The notes under the pieces were generated by a model. The model saw only the letters and a program-made list of their open reading frames with translations. It did no database searches and was not told where the DNA came from. This document shows, piece after piece, positions 23,788-35,258 of a stretch of 64,000 nt of DNA (position 1 is its first letter; the number at the start of each line of letters is the position of its first letter). Made by a program: the position numbers and the translations under genes. Origin of the DNA: Plotosus lineatus (lineage: Eukaryota; Chordata; Actinopteri; Siluriformes; Plotosidae); contig CM045734.1 of NCBI GenBank assembly GCA_024760905.1, forward strand, positions 35,868,064 through 35,932,063, given 5' to 3'.

Positions 23788-24315
23788 GTTATTATTATTA
23801 TAATTAATTGTAGCAGTATTATTAGTGGTATTAGTAGTTCTGTATTGAATCAAAAAGAATAATGCAGCAAAGATAAATAATTAAAACAACTCAGGTAAAT
23901 GAACAATGATTCGTTTTTTGTTTGTTTGTTTTAAATGTATGTATTCAAGTTCTATAATAAGAGTACAGTATGTGTTACTTTCCACCCCAGTTAATAGTAT
24001 TAAGGACATAATAGTTTGCAAGATCCCTGAATGCACTGAATTCTTTGAGCTTTTGGAAGTCTGCATTCAGCAGACTCATAGAGACTGAAAAACTAGAGAA
24101 GTGCAGCTCATCATTATTGTTCTGATTGTGAAGAATACACAATCTATTCCATTCAAAGTACATCTTAACGTCGCCACCAGTTTATACGCAGTCTGTATTT
24201 GGGATGTACAACACAGATGTTCTTTTGTGTGGGTTTCCTCCCCTTCTAGCATATGAGACTTGGGTCAGTATTCAGTGTACTGTAAGTGTCATCAGAGTAT
24301 TTGCACAAGTACAAC
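23060..24315. other. No gene recognised
   Basis: AT-rich with (GT)n near 23290 and (ATT)n at 23757. No coding signal. Confidence 0.5.
23757..23800. repeat. (ATT)n microsatellite
   Basis: About 14 ATT units with one GTT interruption. Confidence 0.93.
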
Positions 24316-24323
24316 ACTTAGAT

Positions 24324-24939
24324 CAGTGGTTCTTAACCTTGTTGGAGGTACCGAACCCCACCAGTTTCATATGCACATTCACTGAACCCTTCATTCGTGA
24401 AAAATAAAAATATGATTTTTTACAAATTCAAGACATAGGTATATGTTTTTTTTTACTGGTGCACAAAATGAACCGTGCATGAACATCACCTTGTTCAAAG
24501 AACAAAACCAACACAGTGCATGAACTCACAAAAAAATGACATACCTGCAAATCAGTGTGACTTCTGCTGTTGCCTTTGAGAGACCAGTTCAGATATGCGT
24601 GGCTTCACCTTAGCAAGTGCCACTCTCATGTCATTTTCACAGCAAAGTCTGTTCATTTTCTTCATTTTTATGTCCAGCATCCTTGAAAAGGATTGCTCGC
24701 AAAGACCTGTTGTAACAAATGGTATAAAAAATGAGTGCACTACATCGCTTGGCCAATCAGTGCTGCAGGGAATTTAAAGTGATCAACTGCAGCCAGTGAT
24801 GGCCAAGCGGGGCGTGTCATCACTGATTGACATGATAAGTCGGGTGTGCCTTGACCTCCAAGGCAGAGGCTCCGCCGAACCCCTGAGATCGAATCACCGA
24901 ACCCCTAGGGTTCGATCGAACCCAGGTTAAGAACCACTG
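24324..24939 (-). mobile_element. hAT-family relic with an 8-bp duplication
   Basis: Flanked by ACTTAGAT (24316-24323, 24940-24947). Ends are CAGTGGTTCTTAACCTTGTT and CAGTGGTTCTTAACCTGGGT. The - strand at 24740-24552 encodes a transposase C-terminal dimerisation-like tail (NRLCCENDMRVALAKVKPRI SEL). Confidence 0.88.
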
Positions 24940-25309
24940 ACTTAGATTAACAAAGTAAATATCTAATAATGTGCAAAAATTCATAATACTCATGAGCATC
25001 CATGTACACACAAGCAATGTGTTTGTACCATACATTATGTGGGTGAAAAATGATCAATCATTGAAGAAAATGTTGGAGGTGGGGTTGGGGCATTATCAAA
25101 TGTTATTTTCACTGGTGCATTATTGTCCATTCTTAAAAGGCAGTTGTGCAAATGGAGTCAATGTTACATTGTTCACGTTCAGTGTTTTACATTAAATGTC
25201 ACCCTTATCATCAGTGTAATTCACACTGCATCATATTTGTGTTGATAATGAAGAAAAATGCACTGCTGAGACAATCGGAAACATGTTGTGAAGTACCATG
25301 CACTATGCT

Positions 25310-25340
<31 letters not shown>

Positions 25341-25606
25341 ATTTAAACTTCTTATAGTTAGCTTTATTAAAATGAATGTTGTAGTTATGTAGCACTGACA
25401 TTTGTGTGGCTGGTTAAGCTGTTTCTTTTGTACCTTTTCCAGAAAATTAAAAAAAAAAAATTTTTATGTTACCTCAATGTTGAATTTGTATCGTAGAATA
25501 CATGGCTCCTGGTGGAGTTCTCCCAGAGTTTAACAGTATAAAGTATTACTCTGGTAAATTCCACTCAGGTTCTGACTAGCTCATGAATCTGTTTAACCCC
25601 ATAAAT

Positions 25607-26030
25607 CAGGGGTGTCCAATCTTATTCGCAAAGGCCAAGTGTGGGTGCAGGTTTTCACTTCAACCATGCAGGAGCCACATCTTCCACGTGTGTGAACCAC
25701 TGGTCTCAGAAAATGATTGGCTCATGTAGCCTGTTGTTTGTACGTAAACCAGTCTTGCGCCACTTGGTGATACCACTTTACTGTTGGAAGTTATACTCAA
25801 ATAACACAAAAAAGATGTATAAAATAGAAAAATGGCTTCAGTTTGAGATCTTAAAACAATGTGGTCTCACCAACATGGCTGCCATTTGGCTTTAAAATTC
25901 AAACAGTAATGTATAATCTACGTTTTTTTTAAATCAGTGATTGGAAAAGGTGGAAGGTGTGGCTACTGCTTAGTTTAAGTGAAAAACTACACCCATATCT
26001 CCCCTTTGTGGATAAAATTGGACACCTCTG
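25607..26030. mobile_element. hAT-type nonautonomous element
   Basis: Ends CAGGGGTGTCCAATCTTATT and CAGAGGTGTCCAATTTTATC are inverted repeats. The flanks CCATAAAT and ACCTAAAT are an imperfect 8-bp duplication. No transposase sequence is recognised. Confidence 0.75.
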
Positions 26031-26039
26031 ACCTAAATG

Positions 26040-26816
26040 GTTAAATACACAGTATTCACTCAATTTGCCATTTCTAATACATGTGACTACTTGTTTATTT
26101 GTATTTATTTTAGTTTTGTTACCATTACTTATTGTCTTGTAACTATACTGCTATCTATAAAGCATACAGTATTTCTCCGGTGATTAGTCATGATTAGAGT
26201 GACATGCATCAAGGCAGACACTGGTGGCTCCAACATGCTTTGATCAAGGCCTTGAAATTATCTTAATTTTTGAAATTTAAACCCAAATACTGTAATATTT
26301 AACTACAAACAGCGCTCTTGGTGTTTGTATATGTGTAATTCTAAACTTCCCATCTGTTTCAATGTAGTCAATTTCTCTACCAGACTAAAAGCAATATAAT
26401 TTCTTGTACAATGTTCTTTAGGTCTGAATGTATTTTGTTCTTCCATTCTGAGACTTGTCTTTGTTGGTTGGTACAACCATCGTAAAAACATGCTTGATTT
26501 GATGAAAACACACCTACGAGTGCAGTTAGATATTGATATTAAATTTGTGAGTACATTTATTTACGTGGCATCATTGTATGGATCATTTACATAATTTTTT
26601 ATGCTGCTGATTTGCTTAATTTGCCATTCCTAACAATATTTAATAAACTTAAATTCAATTAATTTTTATTGTTTTGTATCATTTATAAATCCTTCTTTAT
26701 AACCCTAAAGCTGCTGTAGCATATTTGCTACTAATGATCCAGAATGCACTTTATATTATTCACGTATTACGCTATCACTGATTTACTCTAACTGCTTTCA
26801 TATTTTAACCCTTTAC
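26040..26816. other. No gene recognised
   Basis: AT-rich unique-looking sequence up to the duplication that flanks the SINE at 26827. Confidence 0.5.
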
Positions 26817-26826
26817 ACCCTAAATT

Positions 26827-27180
26827 GGGGCAGTGGTGGTCTAGTGGTATAGGGCGCTGGATCGCTGATCCCAAGGTTGGGGGTTCGGGTCCCACTCTCT
26901 GCAAGGTTGTCACTGTTCCCCCCAGTGCAGCTAACTGGGTTATCAAAGGCAGGCCGTGTCTATCACTGTCTATGGTGAGAGGCATGTAAAAGAACCATTA
27001 CTGACTTCCGTAAAGAGTAGGCTGCAAAGTCGTCAGCGTGTTTCTGTCCCTTGCTAACAAGGGTTGTGACAGGAAGGGCATCCGACGCAAAAACCTCTGC
27101 CAAATCAAACGTGCAAATCAGATGATTCGCTGTAGCGACTCCCGAGTAAAAAGGGAAAAAGCCAAAAGGAAGACGGACAG
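26827..27180 (+). repeat. Full-length tRNA-derived SINE (354 bp reference copy)
   Basis: Flanked by ACCCTAAATT at 26817-26826 and 27181-27190. Order: tRNA-like head (GGCAGTGGTGGTCTAGTGGT; GGTTCGGGTCC), unique body, a segment like the LINE 5' leader (GGGTTGTGACAGGAAGGGCA near 27059), then the LINE-like 3' tail (GATGATTCGCTGTAGCGACT ... AAGCCAAAAGGAAG). Confidence 0.92.
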
Positions 27181-27242
27181 ACCCTAAATTATTTTCTAGC
27201 TGTAAAAAAAATATTCCATGCTTCGGTAAGCTGGTTAAAGAT

Positions 27243-30200
27243 CTTCTTCTTCTTCTTTTTCTTTCGGCTGTTCCCTTCAGGGGTCTCCACAGCAAATGAT
27301 CTGCCTCCATCTCTCCCTATCCTCTGCATCTTCTACTCTTACTCCAACGACCTTCATGTCCGCCTTCACCACATCCATAAATCTTCTCTTTGGACTTCCT
27401 CTGGGCCTTCTGCCTGGTAGTTCCAACCTCAGCATCCTACTACCAATATACTCACTATCCCTCCTCTGTACATGTCCAAACCATCTCAATCTAGCCTCTC
27501 TGACTTTGTCTCCAAAACATCTAACATGTGCTGTCCCTCTGATGTACTCGTTTCTGATCCTATCCATCCTCGTTACTCCCAAAGAGAACCTCAACATTTT
27601 CATCTCTGCTACCTCCAACTCTGCCTCCTGTCTTTTCCCCAGTGCCACTGTCTCTAAACCATACAACATCGCTGGCCTCATCACCGTCTTGTACACTTTT
27701 CCCTTCATTCTTGCCGATACTCTCCTATCACACATCACACCGGACACTTTTCTCTATCCATTCCAACCTGCCTGCACGTGCTTCTTCACCTCTTTTCCAC
27801 ACTCTCCATTGCTCTGGATTGTTGAGCCTAAGTACTTAAAATCCTCCACCTTCTTTATCTCTGCCCCCTGTAACCTCACCATTCCTCTTGGGTCCTTGTC
27901 GTTCACACACATGTATTCTGTCTTACTGAGACTAACTTTCATTCCCCTCCTTTCCGGGGCATACCTCCACCTCTCTAGATTTTCCTCCACTTGTTCTCTG
28001 CTCTCACTACAGATCACGATGTCATCTGCAAACATCATAGTCCATGGAGATTCTTGTCTCACCTCGTCTGTCAGCCTGTCCATCACCATAGCAAACAAGA
28101 AGGGGCTGAGAGCTGACCCTTGATGCAGTCCCACCTCCACCTTGAACTCTTCTGTCACACCGACAGCACACCTCACCACTGTTTTACATCTCTCATACAT
28201 GTCCTGCACCACTCTAACATACTTCTCTGCCACTCCAGATTTCCTCATACAATACCACAGTTCTTCTCTCGGCACCCTGTCATATGCTTTCTCCAGATCC
28301 ACAAAGGCACGATGCAGCTCCTTCTGACCTTCTCTGTACTTCTCTATTAACATCCTCAAAGCAAACACTGCATCTGTGGTGCTCTTTCTTGGCATGAAAC
28401 CAAACTATTGTTCACAAATGCTGACCTCGGCCCTTAGTCTCGCTTCCACTATTCTTTCCCATAGCTTCATTGTATGGCTCATCAACTTTATCCCTCTGTA
28501 GTTGCCACAACTCTGTACATCTCCCTTGTTCTTAAAAATGGGCACAAGCACACTTCTCCTGCATTCCTCCGGCATCTGCTCACTTTCTAAGACCTTGTTG
28601 AATGTTCTTGTCAGAAAATCTACTGCTACCTCCCCTAGACACGTCCATACCTCAACTGGTATGTCATCAGGGCCAACTGCCTTTCCACTCTTCATCCTCT
28701 TCAATGCCCTCCTCACTTCACCCTTACTAATCTTTGCTACTTCCTGGTCCTCAATGGTCACCCCTTCTACTCTTTTTTTTCTCTCTCATTTTCCTCATTC
28801 ATCAGCTCTTCAAAGTACTCTTTCCATCTTCCCAGCACACTTCTGTCATCAGTCAATACATTTCCCTCTCTGTCCTTTATCAATCTAACTTGCTGCACGT
28901 CCTTCCCATCTCTATTTCTCTGCTGTGCCAACCTGTATAAATAATTTTCTCCCTCCTTACTGTCCAACCTATCATACAAGTCATCATACGCCCTCTGTTT
29001 GGCTTTTGACACTGCTACCTTCGCCTTACGCTGTGTCTCCCTGTACTCCTGTTTACTCTCTTCGGTCCTCTCTGTGTCCCACTTCTTCTTAGCTAACCTC
29101 TTCTTTTGTACACACTCCTGCACTTCCTCATTCCACCACCAAGTTTCCTTATCTACTTTCCTTCCAGAGGACACACCAAGTACTCTCCTACCGGTCTCCC
29201 TGATCACATTGGCTGTGGTTGTCCAGTCATCTGGAAGCACTTCCTGACCACTCAAAGCCTGTTTCAACTCCTCCTTGAAGACAACACGACACTCTTCCTT
29301 TTTCAGCTTCCACCACTTTGTCTTCTGCTCTGCCTTTGCCTTTTTCACCTTTCTCACCATCAGAGTCATCCTGCACACCACCATCCTATGCTGTTTGGCA
29401 ACACTCTCACCCGCTACTACTTTGCAGTCACTGACTTCCTTCAAATTACATCGCCTACACAAGATGTAGTCTACCTGTGTGCTCTTACCTCCGCTTTCAT
29501 AAGTCACCCTATGCTCCTGTTCCTTCTTGAAGAAAGTATTCACCACAGCCATTTCCATCCTTTTTGCAAAATCGATCAACATCTGTCCTTCTGTGTTCCT
29601 GTCCTGGATACCAAACCTGCCCATCACTTCCTCATCCCCTCTGTTGCCTGCACCAACATGTCCATTGAAGTCTGCCCCAATGACCACTCTTTCACCTCTG
29701 GGGTACTCTGCATCACTTCATCTAAGTCACTCCAGAATCTCTCCTTCTCTTCTAGCTTACATCCTGCCTGTGGGGCATAAGCACTAACAACATTGACCAT
29801 CACGCCATCAATTTCTAACTTGAGACTCATCACTCTGTCTGACACTCTTTTCACTTCTAGAACATTCCTGACAAACTCCTCCTTCAAGATGACTCCTACT
29901 CCATTTCTCTTCCCATCCACACCATGATAAAACAGCTTAAACCCTGCTCCTAAGCTTTTAGCTTTGCTACCTTTCCACCTGGTCTCCTGAACACACAGTA
30001 TGTCCACCTTCCTCCTCTGCATCATGTCAGCCAGCTCTCTACCTTTTCTTAGCATAGTTCCAACATTCAAAGTCCCTACTCTCAGTCCTAGGCTCACGCC
30101 TTTCCTCTTCTCTCTCTGCCTACGGACACGCCTCCCGCCTCTCCTTCTTCGATGTCTTCGACCAACAGGAGTCCAATTTCCATCAGCACCCTGTTGGTTG

Positions 30201-30418
30201 ACAGCACTGATGTCGGTCGTTGTTAACCTGGGCCTCGACCAATCCGGTATGAGTTTTGTTTTGACCATTTGCATTTTTAATGTGGCAGAAGTTTTAGGCC
30301 GGATGCCCTTCCTGTCGCAACCCTCTGCATTTATCCGGGCTTGGGACCGGCATAAGGGGGAGAGACACTGGTTAGTCCCCCCCCCCCCACCCCATCCCGC
30401 CTCATGGCTGCATTGGTC
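27243..30418 (-). mobile_element. Full-length RTE-like LINE (copy A) with target-site duplications
   Basis: The element is 3176 bp, bounded by a 14-bp direct repeat AGCTGGTTAAAGAT at 27229-27242 and 30419-30432. Reading the - strand there is a short GC-rich 5' leader, one long frame (about 30274 to 27277), and a 3' end rich in (AAG)n. The product has an APE-type endonuclease (GTLNVGTM, QETRWKG, GADFNGHVG, VDYILCRR) and a reverse transcriptase (GKAVGPDDIPVEVW, DLEKAYDRVP, GLHQGSALSPFLF, MMFADDIVICSES). The single-ORF layout and size fit the RTE clade (BovB/Rex3-like), but I cannot assign the family exactly. The frame is broken only four times: a C lost from a C-run near 29693, an A-run shift near 28764, and two point nonsense changes (Q to TAG near 28403, W to TAG near 27751). 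Confidence 0.93.
27277..30274 (-). pseudogene. Endonuclease-reverse transcriptase ORF of LINE copy A (four lesions)
   Basis: Open segments on the - strand: 30274-29624 (N-terminal leader and start of the endonuclease), 29687-28767 (rest of the endonuclease and linker), 28761-28405 (start of the RT), 28395-27754 (RT catalytic core with FADD) and 27747-27277 (RT thumb and C-terminal region ending RWRQIICCGDP). The last three share one frame and are separated only by TAG codons. The catalytic motifs are all intact. It is a recently dead copy or one allele of a live one. Confidence 0.88.
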
Positions 30419-30474
30419 AGCTGGTTAAAGATATGTACTGAAAATATGAATTTTGCATTGATTATAAAAAATAA

Positions 30475-31732
30475 TAATACGTCACTAATTAGTCACATCC
30501 GGTCGGAAAGATTGAATAAATATTAATAATAATGGGTGACGAACTCATCACATCCGTAGGAAACGTGCAAATTTTGTAAAGTGAAAAGTATATATCACAA
30601 ACCTTGAAAAAAATTATCTTTTACAAAAATAACGGTATAAAACGAGCCTTATAAAAATATTTTGGCATAGAAATACTGGCACAAATGGTACTTATAAATG
30701 TATGTAAAATAAAATGGATCACATTGAAATAAAAAACTTACAAAAATTCTTTGGTACGAAAATAAGGGTGTTCACGGTTCTGCGGTACTTTATCCTGCAG
30801 CTACTCATGGGAAGCTTCGAAGCAGATGGGTCTGCTGTTCAGGCTCACGTAGCATTTTTTTTTTTTTTGCACCTTTGCCTTTTTTCTGTAATACGTGAAA
30901 AATGCCCAATGCCGTCTTTTTGAACAGCAATTGAAGGACGATGCCAGCCCTGTTTAGGAGGTTTGCTCGGCTCTGTGCTAGAAGCAGGTCTTCCCATCTT
31001 CTTCCCGCACACTTTACTGGCCTTCATCAGATCAATGACAGGAACACTATTCTCATAATATTTCTTCGATCTGATGGGATTCCTATAAAGCGAGATTAGT
31101 TGATTGGCTAAATCTACTCCTCCCACCAATTTATTGAACTGCTTCACGATATCAGGACAATCAACTTCAACGATCTTCTTTGTTTTGGAATCGAAGTGAT
31201 ATCCTGTAGTAACGGGCTCGACTTTTGCGAATGTAGATAATAACATGTTCACGACTCTATTGTTGAACCATTTTACATATGTATACTATTTCTGAGTTCT
31301 CATTCTCTATTTTAGCAGCTTCGATTGCACCTCGTCCTTTTTTCGTTATTGCCTTGTGACATTTCATATGCTTTGATAATTCAGATAATCTTGATGGACT
31401 CAGTTCTTTTTTAGTAAAATGAACTCAATAAGCTATTTCTATCTCATAAAACTACAAAATTCTTCAATGACGATTTTTTTTTTCTTTGCATGAATCTCAT
31501 CTGGTTTTTGATCCATTGTGCTTTTAGTACTGACAATTTGAACGATGACTCATGGACGTCACTCACTCACATTGTCTAAGTGCAGGGGAAATTACGCAAT
31601 ACCAATCTCCGCTTCAACAGGAAACGTACCGCATTCGTCACAATTGTTCCCCAGATGCCCGTAATGATATAAATTAAAATTTTAGGCTCTTAATTCTTGT
31701 GTGACGAATTAGTCACCGTCGGGCGTAAAAGG
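30475..31732 (-). mobile_element. piggyBac-like transposon relic
   Basis: The right end is followed by TTAA (31733-31736); from there the - strand reads CCTTTTACGCCCGACGGTGA, a piggyBac-type end. The - strand segment 31252-30845 encodes a transposase C-terminal region (VEVDCPDIVKQFNKLVGGVD LANQL). The left end is eroded, with GTCACTAATTAGTCACATCC as a subterminal match near 30481. Confidence 0.8.
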
Positions 31733-31801
31733 TTAAACAGCCTGCAGAACAAAAATAGACCCCCTCGCAACCTGAAGGTGCTTCAAGTCATCCTATTCCT
31801 T

Positions 31802-32054
31802 CAGTTCAGTTCATTTTCTGTAATCGCTTAATTCTAATTTCGGTCACGGCGAGGCTGGTGCCCATCCCAGCCAACTTCGGGTGAGGGGAGAATACACCCT
31901 GGACAGCTCGCCAGGCCATCGCAGGACGGAAACTAGCCGACGGCTTTGAAGCCTACTCTTTACGAAAGTCAGCAATGGTTCTTTTACATGCCTTACACCA
32001 TAGACAGTGAGAGACATGGCCCGCCTTTGATAACCCAGTTAGCTGCACTGGGGG
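31802..32054 (-). repeat. Chimeric SINE, 5'-truncated, with target-site duplications
   Basis: Flanked by ATCCTATTCCTT at 31790-31801 and 32055-32066. It has the alternative tail and is truncated at CCCCCAGTGCAGC, the same point as the copy at 5010-5263. Confidence 0.88.
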
Positions 32055-32333
32055 ATCCTATTCCTTTTAATGTTTTAATCTATCTCAAGTGGTGTCTTCA
32101 TTCCACCAAAGTACAAATTCACATTCAACCACTTAGTCTATTAACTTTTCCTGTTTTTAATGCTGATGCTGTACGGGCCAGGAATCTTTTCTCCAGCAAA
32201 AAACAATTTCTTATGATATCGCTCTAATGCAACAGGGTAGTCAATTATCTTTCGCGTGAACAACGCGAACAATACTATGACATAATTTTTGTGCTGTAGG
32301 AAATCGGGTGTGCTTACCTGCCCACAGGCTACC

Positions 32334-32580
32334 ATGGTGGTACTGTATAGTGGTTAACACGTCCGCCTCACAGCAAGAGGGTCTGGGTTTGATTCCCAGT
32401 TTGGGCAGTTCTGTAAAAAGTTTGCATGTTTTCTGTGCTTGCAAGGGTTTCCTCTCACAGTCCAACAATATGCACAGTAAGCTAATTGGCTGTTCCAAAT
32501 CACTCCGAAGTGCGGGACACCCAGCGACCGCACATGCATGGAAAACACAATTCGGATGACCCATATTTAGTGGGTTTATG
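32334..32580 (+). repeat. Second SINE family (3'-truncated)
   Basis: TGGTACTGTATAGTGGTTAA CACGTCCGCCTCACAGC, then the family body. It lacks the GCGGTTACAGAAAATGA tail. Confidence 0.75.
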
Positions 32581-32614
32581 AACTTTTGCACTCAAGCCTT
32601 CCAGGTGTTTTTTT

Positions 32615-32845
32615 TTTTTATTACTTGATCTTTTTCTTCTTTTCCTTTCGGCTGTTCCCTTCAGGGGTCACCACAGCGAATCATCTGCCTCCATCTAACC
32701 CAATCCTCTGCAGCGTCTTTTCTTATGTCAACTACCTTCATGTCCTCCTTCACCACATCTATAATCTCTTCTTTGGTCTTCCAGCCTTCTGCCTGGTCGT
32801 TCCAACCTCAGCATCCAACGACAGTCCCAATGTATTCACTTTTTT
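32615..32845 (-). mobile_element. RTE-like LINE 3' fragment
   Basis: The shared tail (CCTTTCGGCTGTTCCCTTCAG near 32645) and about 150 bp of RT C-terminal coding sequence are recognisable on the - strand. It lies just upstream of the first ppil3 exon. Confidence 0.7.
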
Positions 32846-32998
32846 AATTACTCGATAGATGGCAGCAAAGAGACGTAAACGATTAAAATATTAGGAACCA
32901 TAGTTTATTTTTCATTTTGTTCCGGAATAATTTTAATGCAACACCGTAACCAAGACATTCAACCAAGTGGAGTGAGCTTTAATTTAAGACGGGTTACC

Positions 32999-33001
32999 AT
33001 G
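32999..33001 (+). CDS. ppil3: Probable first coding exon of ppil3 (initiator Met only)
   Basis: The first ppil3 exon with recognisable protein begins at Ser2 directly after a splice acceptor, so the ATG must end an upstream exon. The best candidate is TTACCATG|GTAGAA, where the ATG is at once followed by GT. The donor is weak (GTAGAA), so another ATG-GT further upstream cannot be excluded. Confidence 0.4.
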
Positions 33002-33223
33002 GTAGAATATACATTTTTACAATGATGTTTGTCATTATATTTTGTAATATCGTTAAACAGCACATAGAAATAATGCTATATTTATAGATTAATCATAAGC
33101 CTGTTAGTTTCTGTATTTACACGGCTGTAGTGTTACTGTGTGCTGTCCTGCTTGGCTACTTTATTTACTATAAAAGTAAGTACGTACTTTATTTTAACTA
33201 AATCCTGATATTTTTTTTTTTAG

Positions 33224-35162
33224 TCTGTCACTTTGCATACAGATCTCGGGGACATCAAAATCGAGCTGTTTTGTGAACGAACTCCAAAAGCCTGTGAGGT
33301 GGGACAAACTCATTTCATATACAGGTCCTTCTCAAAAAAATTAGCATATTGTGATAAAGTTCATTATTTTCTGTAATGTACTGATAAACATTAGACTTTC
33401 ATATATTTTAGCTTCATTACACACAACTGAAGTAGTTCAAGGCTTTTATTGTTTTAATATTGATCATTTTGGCAAAAAAAAGTAAAGAAAAACCAAAAAT
33501 CCCTCTCTCAAAATTAGCATATTTCATCCGACCAATAATTAAAAAAAAGTCAACTTTCAAATAATTATGTTCAGTTATGCTCTCAATACTTGGGGCAGTG
33601 GTGGTCTAGTGGTATAGGGCGATGGATCTCTGATCCAAAGGTTGGGGGTTCGAGTCCCACTCTCCACAAGGTTGTGCGACTCCTGAGTGAAAGGGAAAAA
33701 GCCGAAAGGAAGACAATGCTCTCAATACTTGGTTGGGAATCGTTTTGCAGAAATGACCTCCTTCAATGCTGCGTGGCATGGAGGCAATCCGCCTGTGGCA
33801 CCGCTGAGGTGTTACGGAGGCCCAGGATGCTTCGATAGCGGCCTTAAGCTCATCCACAGTGTTCAGTCTGGTGTCTCAACTTTCTCTTCACAATATCCCA
33901 CAGATTCTCTATGGGGTTCACGTCAGGAGAGTTGGCAGGCCAATTGAGCACAGTGATACCATGGTCAGTAAACCATTTAGCAGTGGTTTTGGCACTGTGA
34001 GCAGGTGCCAGGTCGTGCTGAAAAATGAAAATCTTCATCTCCATAAAGCTTTTCAGCAGATGGAAGCATGAAGTGCTCCAAAATCTCCTGATAGCTAGCT
34101 GCATTGACCCTGCCCTTGATTAAACACAGTGGACCAACACCAGCAGCTGACTTGGCACCCCAGACCATCACTGACTGTGGGGACTTGACATTGGACTTCA
34201 GGCATTTTGGCATTTTCTTCTCCCCAGTCTTCCTCCAGACTCTGGCGCCTGGATTTCCAAATGACATGCAAAATTTGCTTTCATCCGAAAAAAGTACTTT
34301 GGACCACTGAGCAACAGTCCAGTGCTGCTTCTCTGAAGCCCAGGTCAGGCGCTTCTGCCGCGGTTTCTGGTTCAAAAGTGGCTTGATCTTGGGAATGCGG
34401 CACCTGTACTCAGTCCACTGCTTCCACAGGTCCCCTGAGGTCTGCAATCGGCCCTTCTCCACAATCTTCCTCAGGGTCCGGTCACCTCTTCTGGTTGTGA
34501 AGCGTTTTCTGCCACACTTTTTCCTCCCACAGACGTCCCACTGAGGTGGCTTGATACAGCACTTTGGGAACAGCCTTTTCGCTCAGAGATTTCTTTCTGT
34601 GTCTTACCCTCTTGCTTGAGGGTGTCAATAATGGCCTTCTGGACAGCAGTCAGGTCAGCAGTCTTACCCATGATTGCGGTTTTGAGTAATGAACCAGGCT
34701 GGGAGTTTTTAAAAGCCTCAGGAATCTTTTGCAGGTGTTTAGAGTTAATTGGTTGATTCAGATGATTAGGTTAATAGCTCGTTTAGACTACCTTTTCATG
34801 ATGTGCTAATTTTTTGAGATAGGAATTTTGGGTTTTCATGAGCTGGATGCCAAAATCATCAGTATTAAAACAATAAAAGACCTGAAATATTTCAGTTGGT
34901 GTGCAAGGAATCTAAAATATATGAAAGTTTAATTTTTATCAGTACATTACAGAAAATAATAAACTTTATCACAATATGGGTAATTTTTTGAGATGGACTA
35001 GTAATAGAGTACTTAAAGGCGGAGTTATTTATTGTTAATTATTGTTGTTGTTGTTTTTTTTGTATGAATGACTCAAATGTTATGGAGAAGATATTCTAAG
35101 AAAACCCAACTGACTTCCACTCAGGAATTGTGTTTGGGTGGGCCTACCACTCTTATTATTTG

Positions 35163-35258
<96 letters not shown>

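Larger units (their letters stand above)
33322..35001 (-). mobile_element. Tc1-like DNA transposon (copy 1)
   Basis: Bounded by TA (33320-33321 and 35002-35003) with long inverted ends CAGGTCCTTCTCAAAAAAAT and, on the other side, CTAGTCCATCTCAAAAAATT. It lies in a ppil3 intron. The - strand encodes a transposase from ATG 34671 ([18 protein letters not shown]) to about 33735. It has helix-turn-helix and DDE regions ([40 protein letters not shown]). At least three frameshifts break it, and a SINE sits in it at 33592-33715. Confidence 0.93.

Noticed and set aside
26827..26900. Functional tRNA genes at the SINE heads
   Set aside because: The heads only resemble tRNA promoters, lack foldable acceptor and anticodon stems, and continue into the SINE body.
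27296..28123. 275-codon open frame on the + strand
   Set aside because: It is the antisense of the LINE reverse transcriptase, has no recognisable domain, and recurs antisense to other LINE copies.
29106..29780. 224-codon open frame on the + strand
   Set aside because: It is antisense to the LINE endonuclease; the - strand carries the real motifs.
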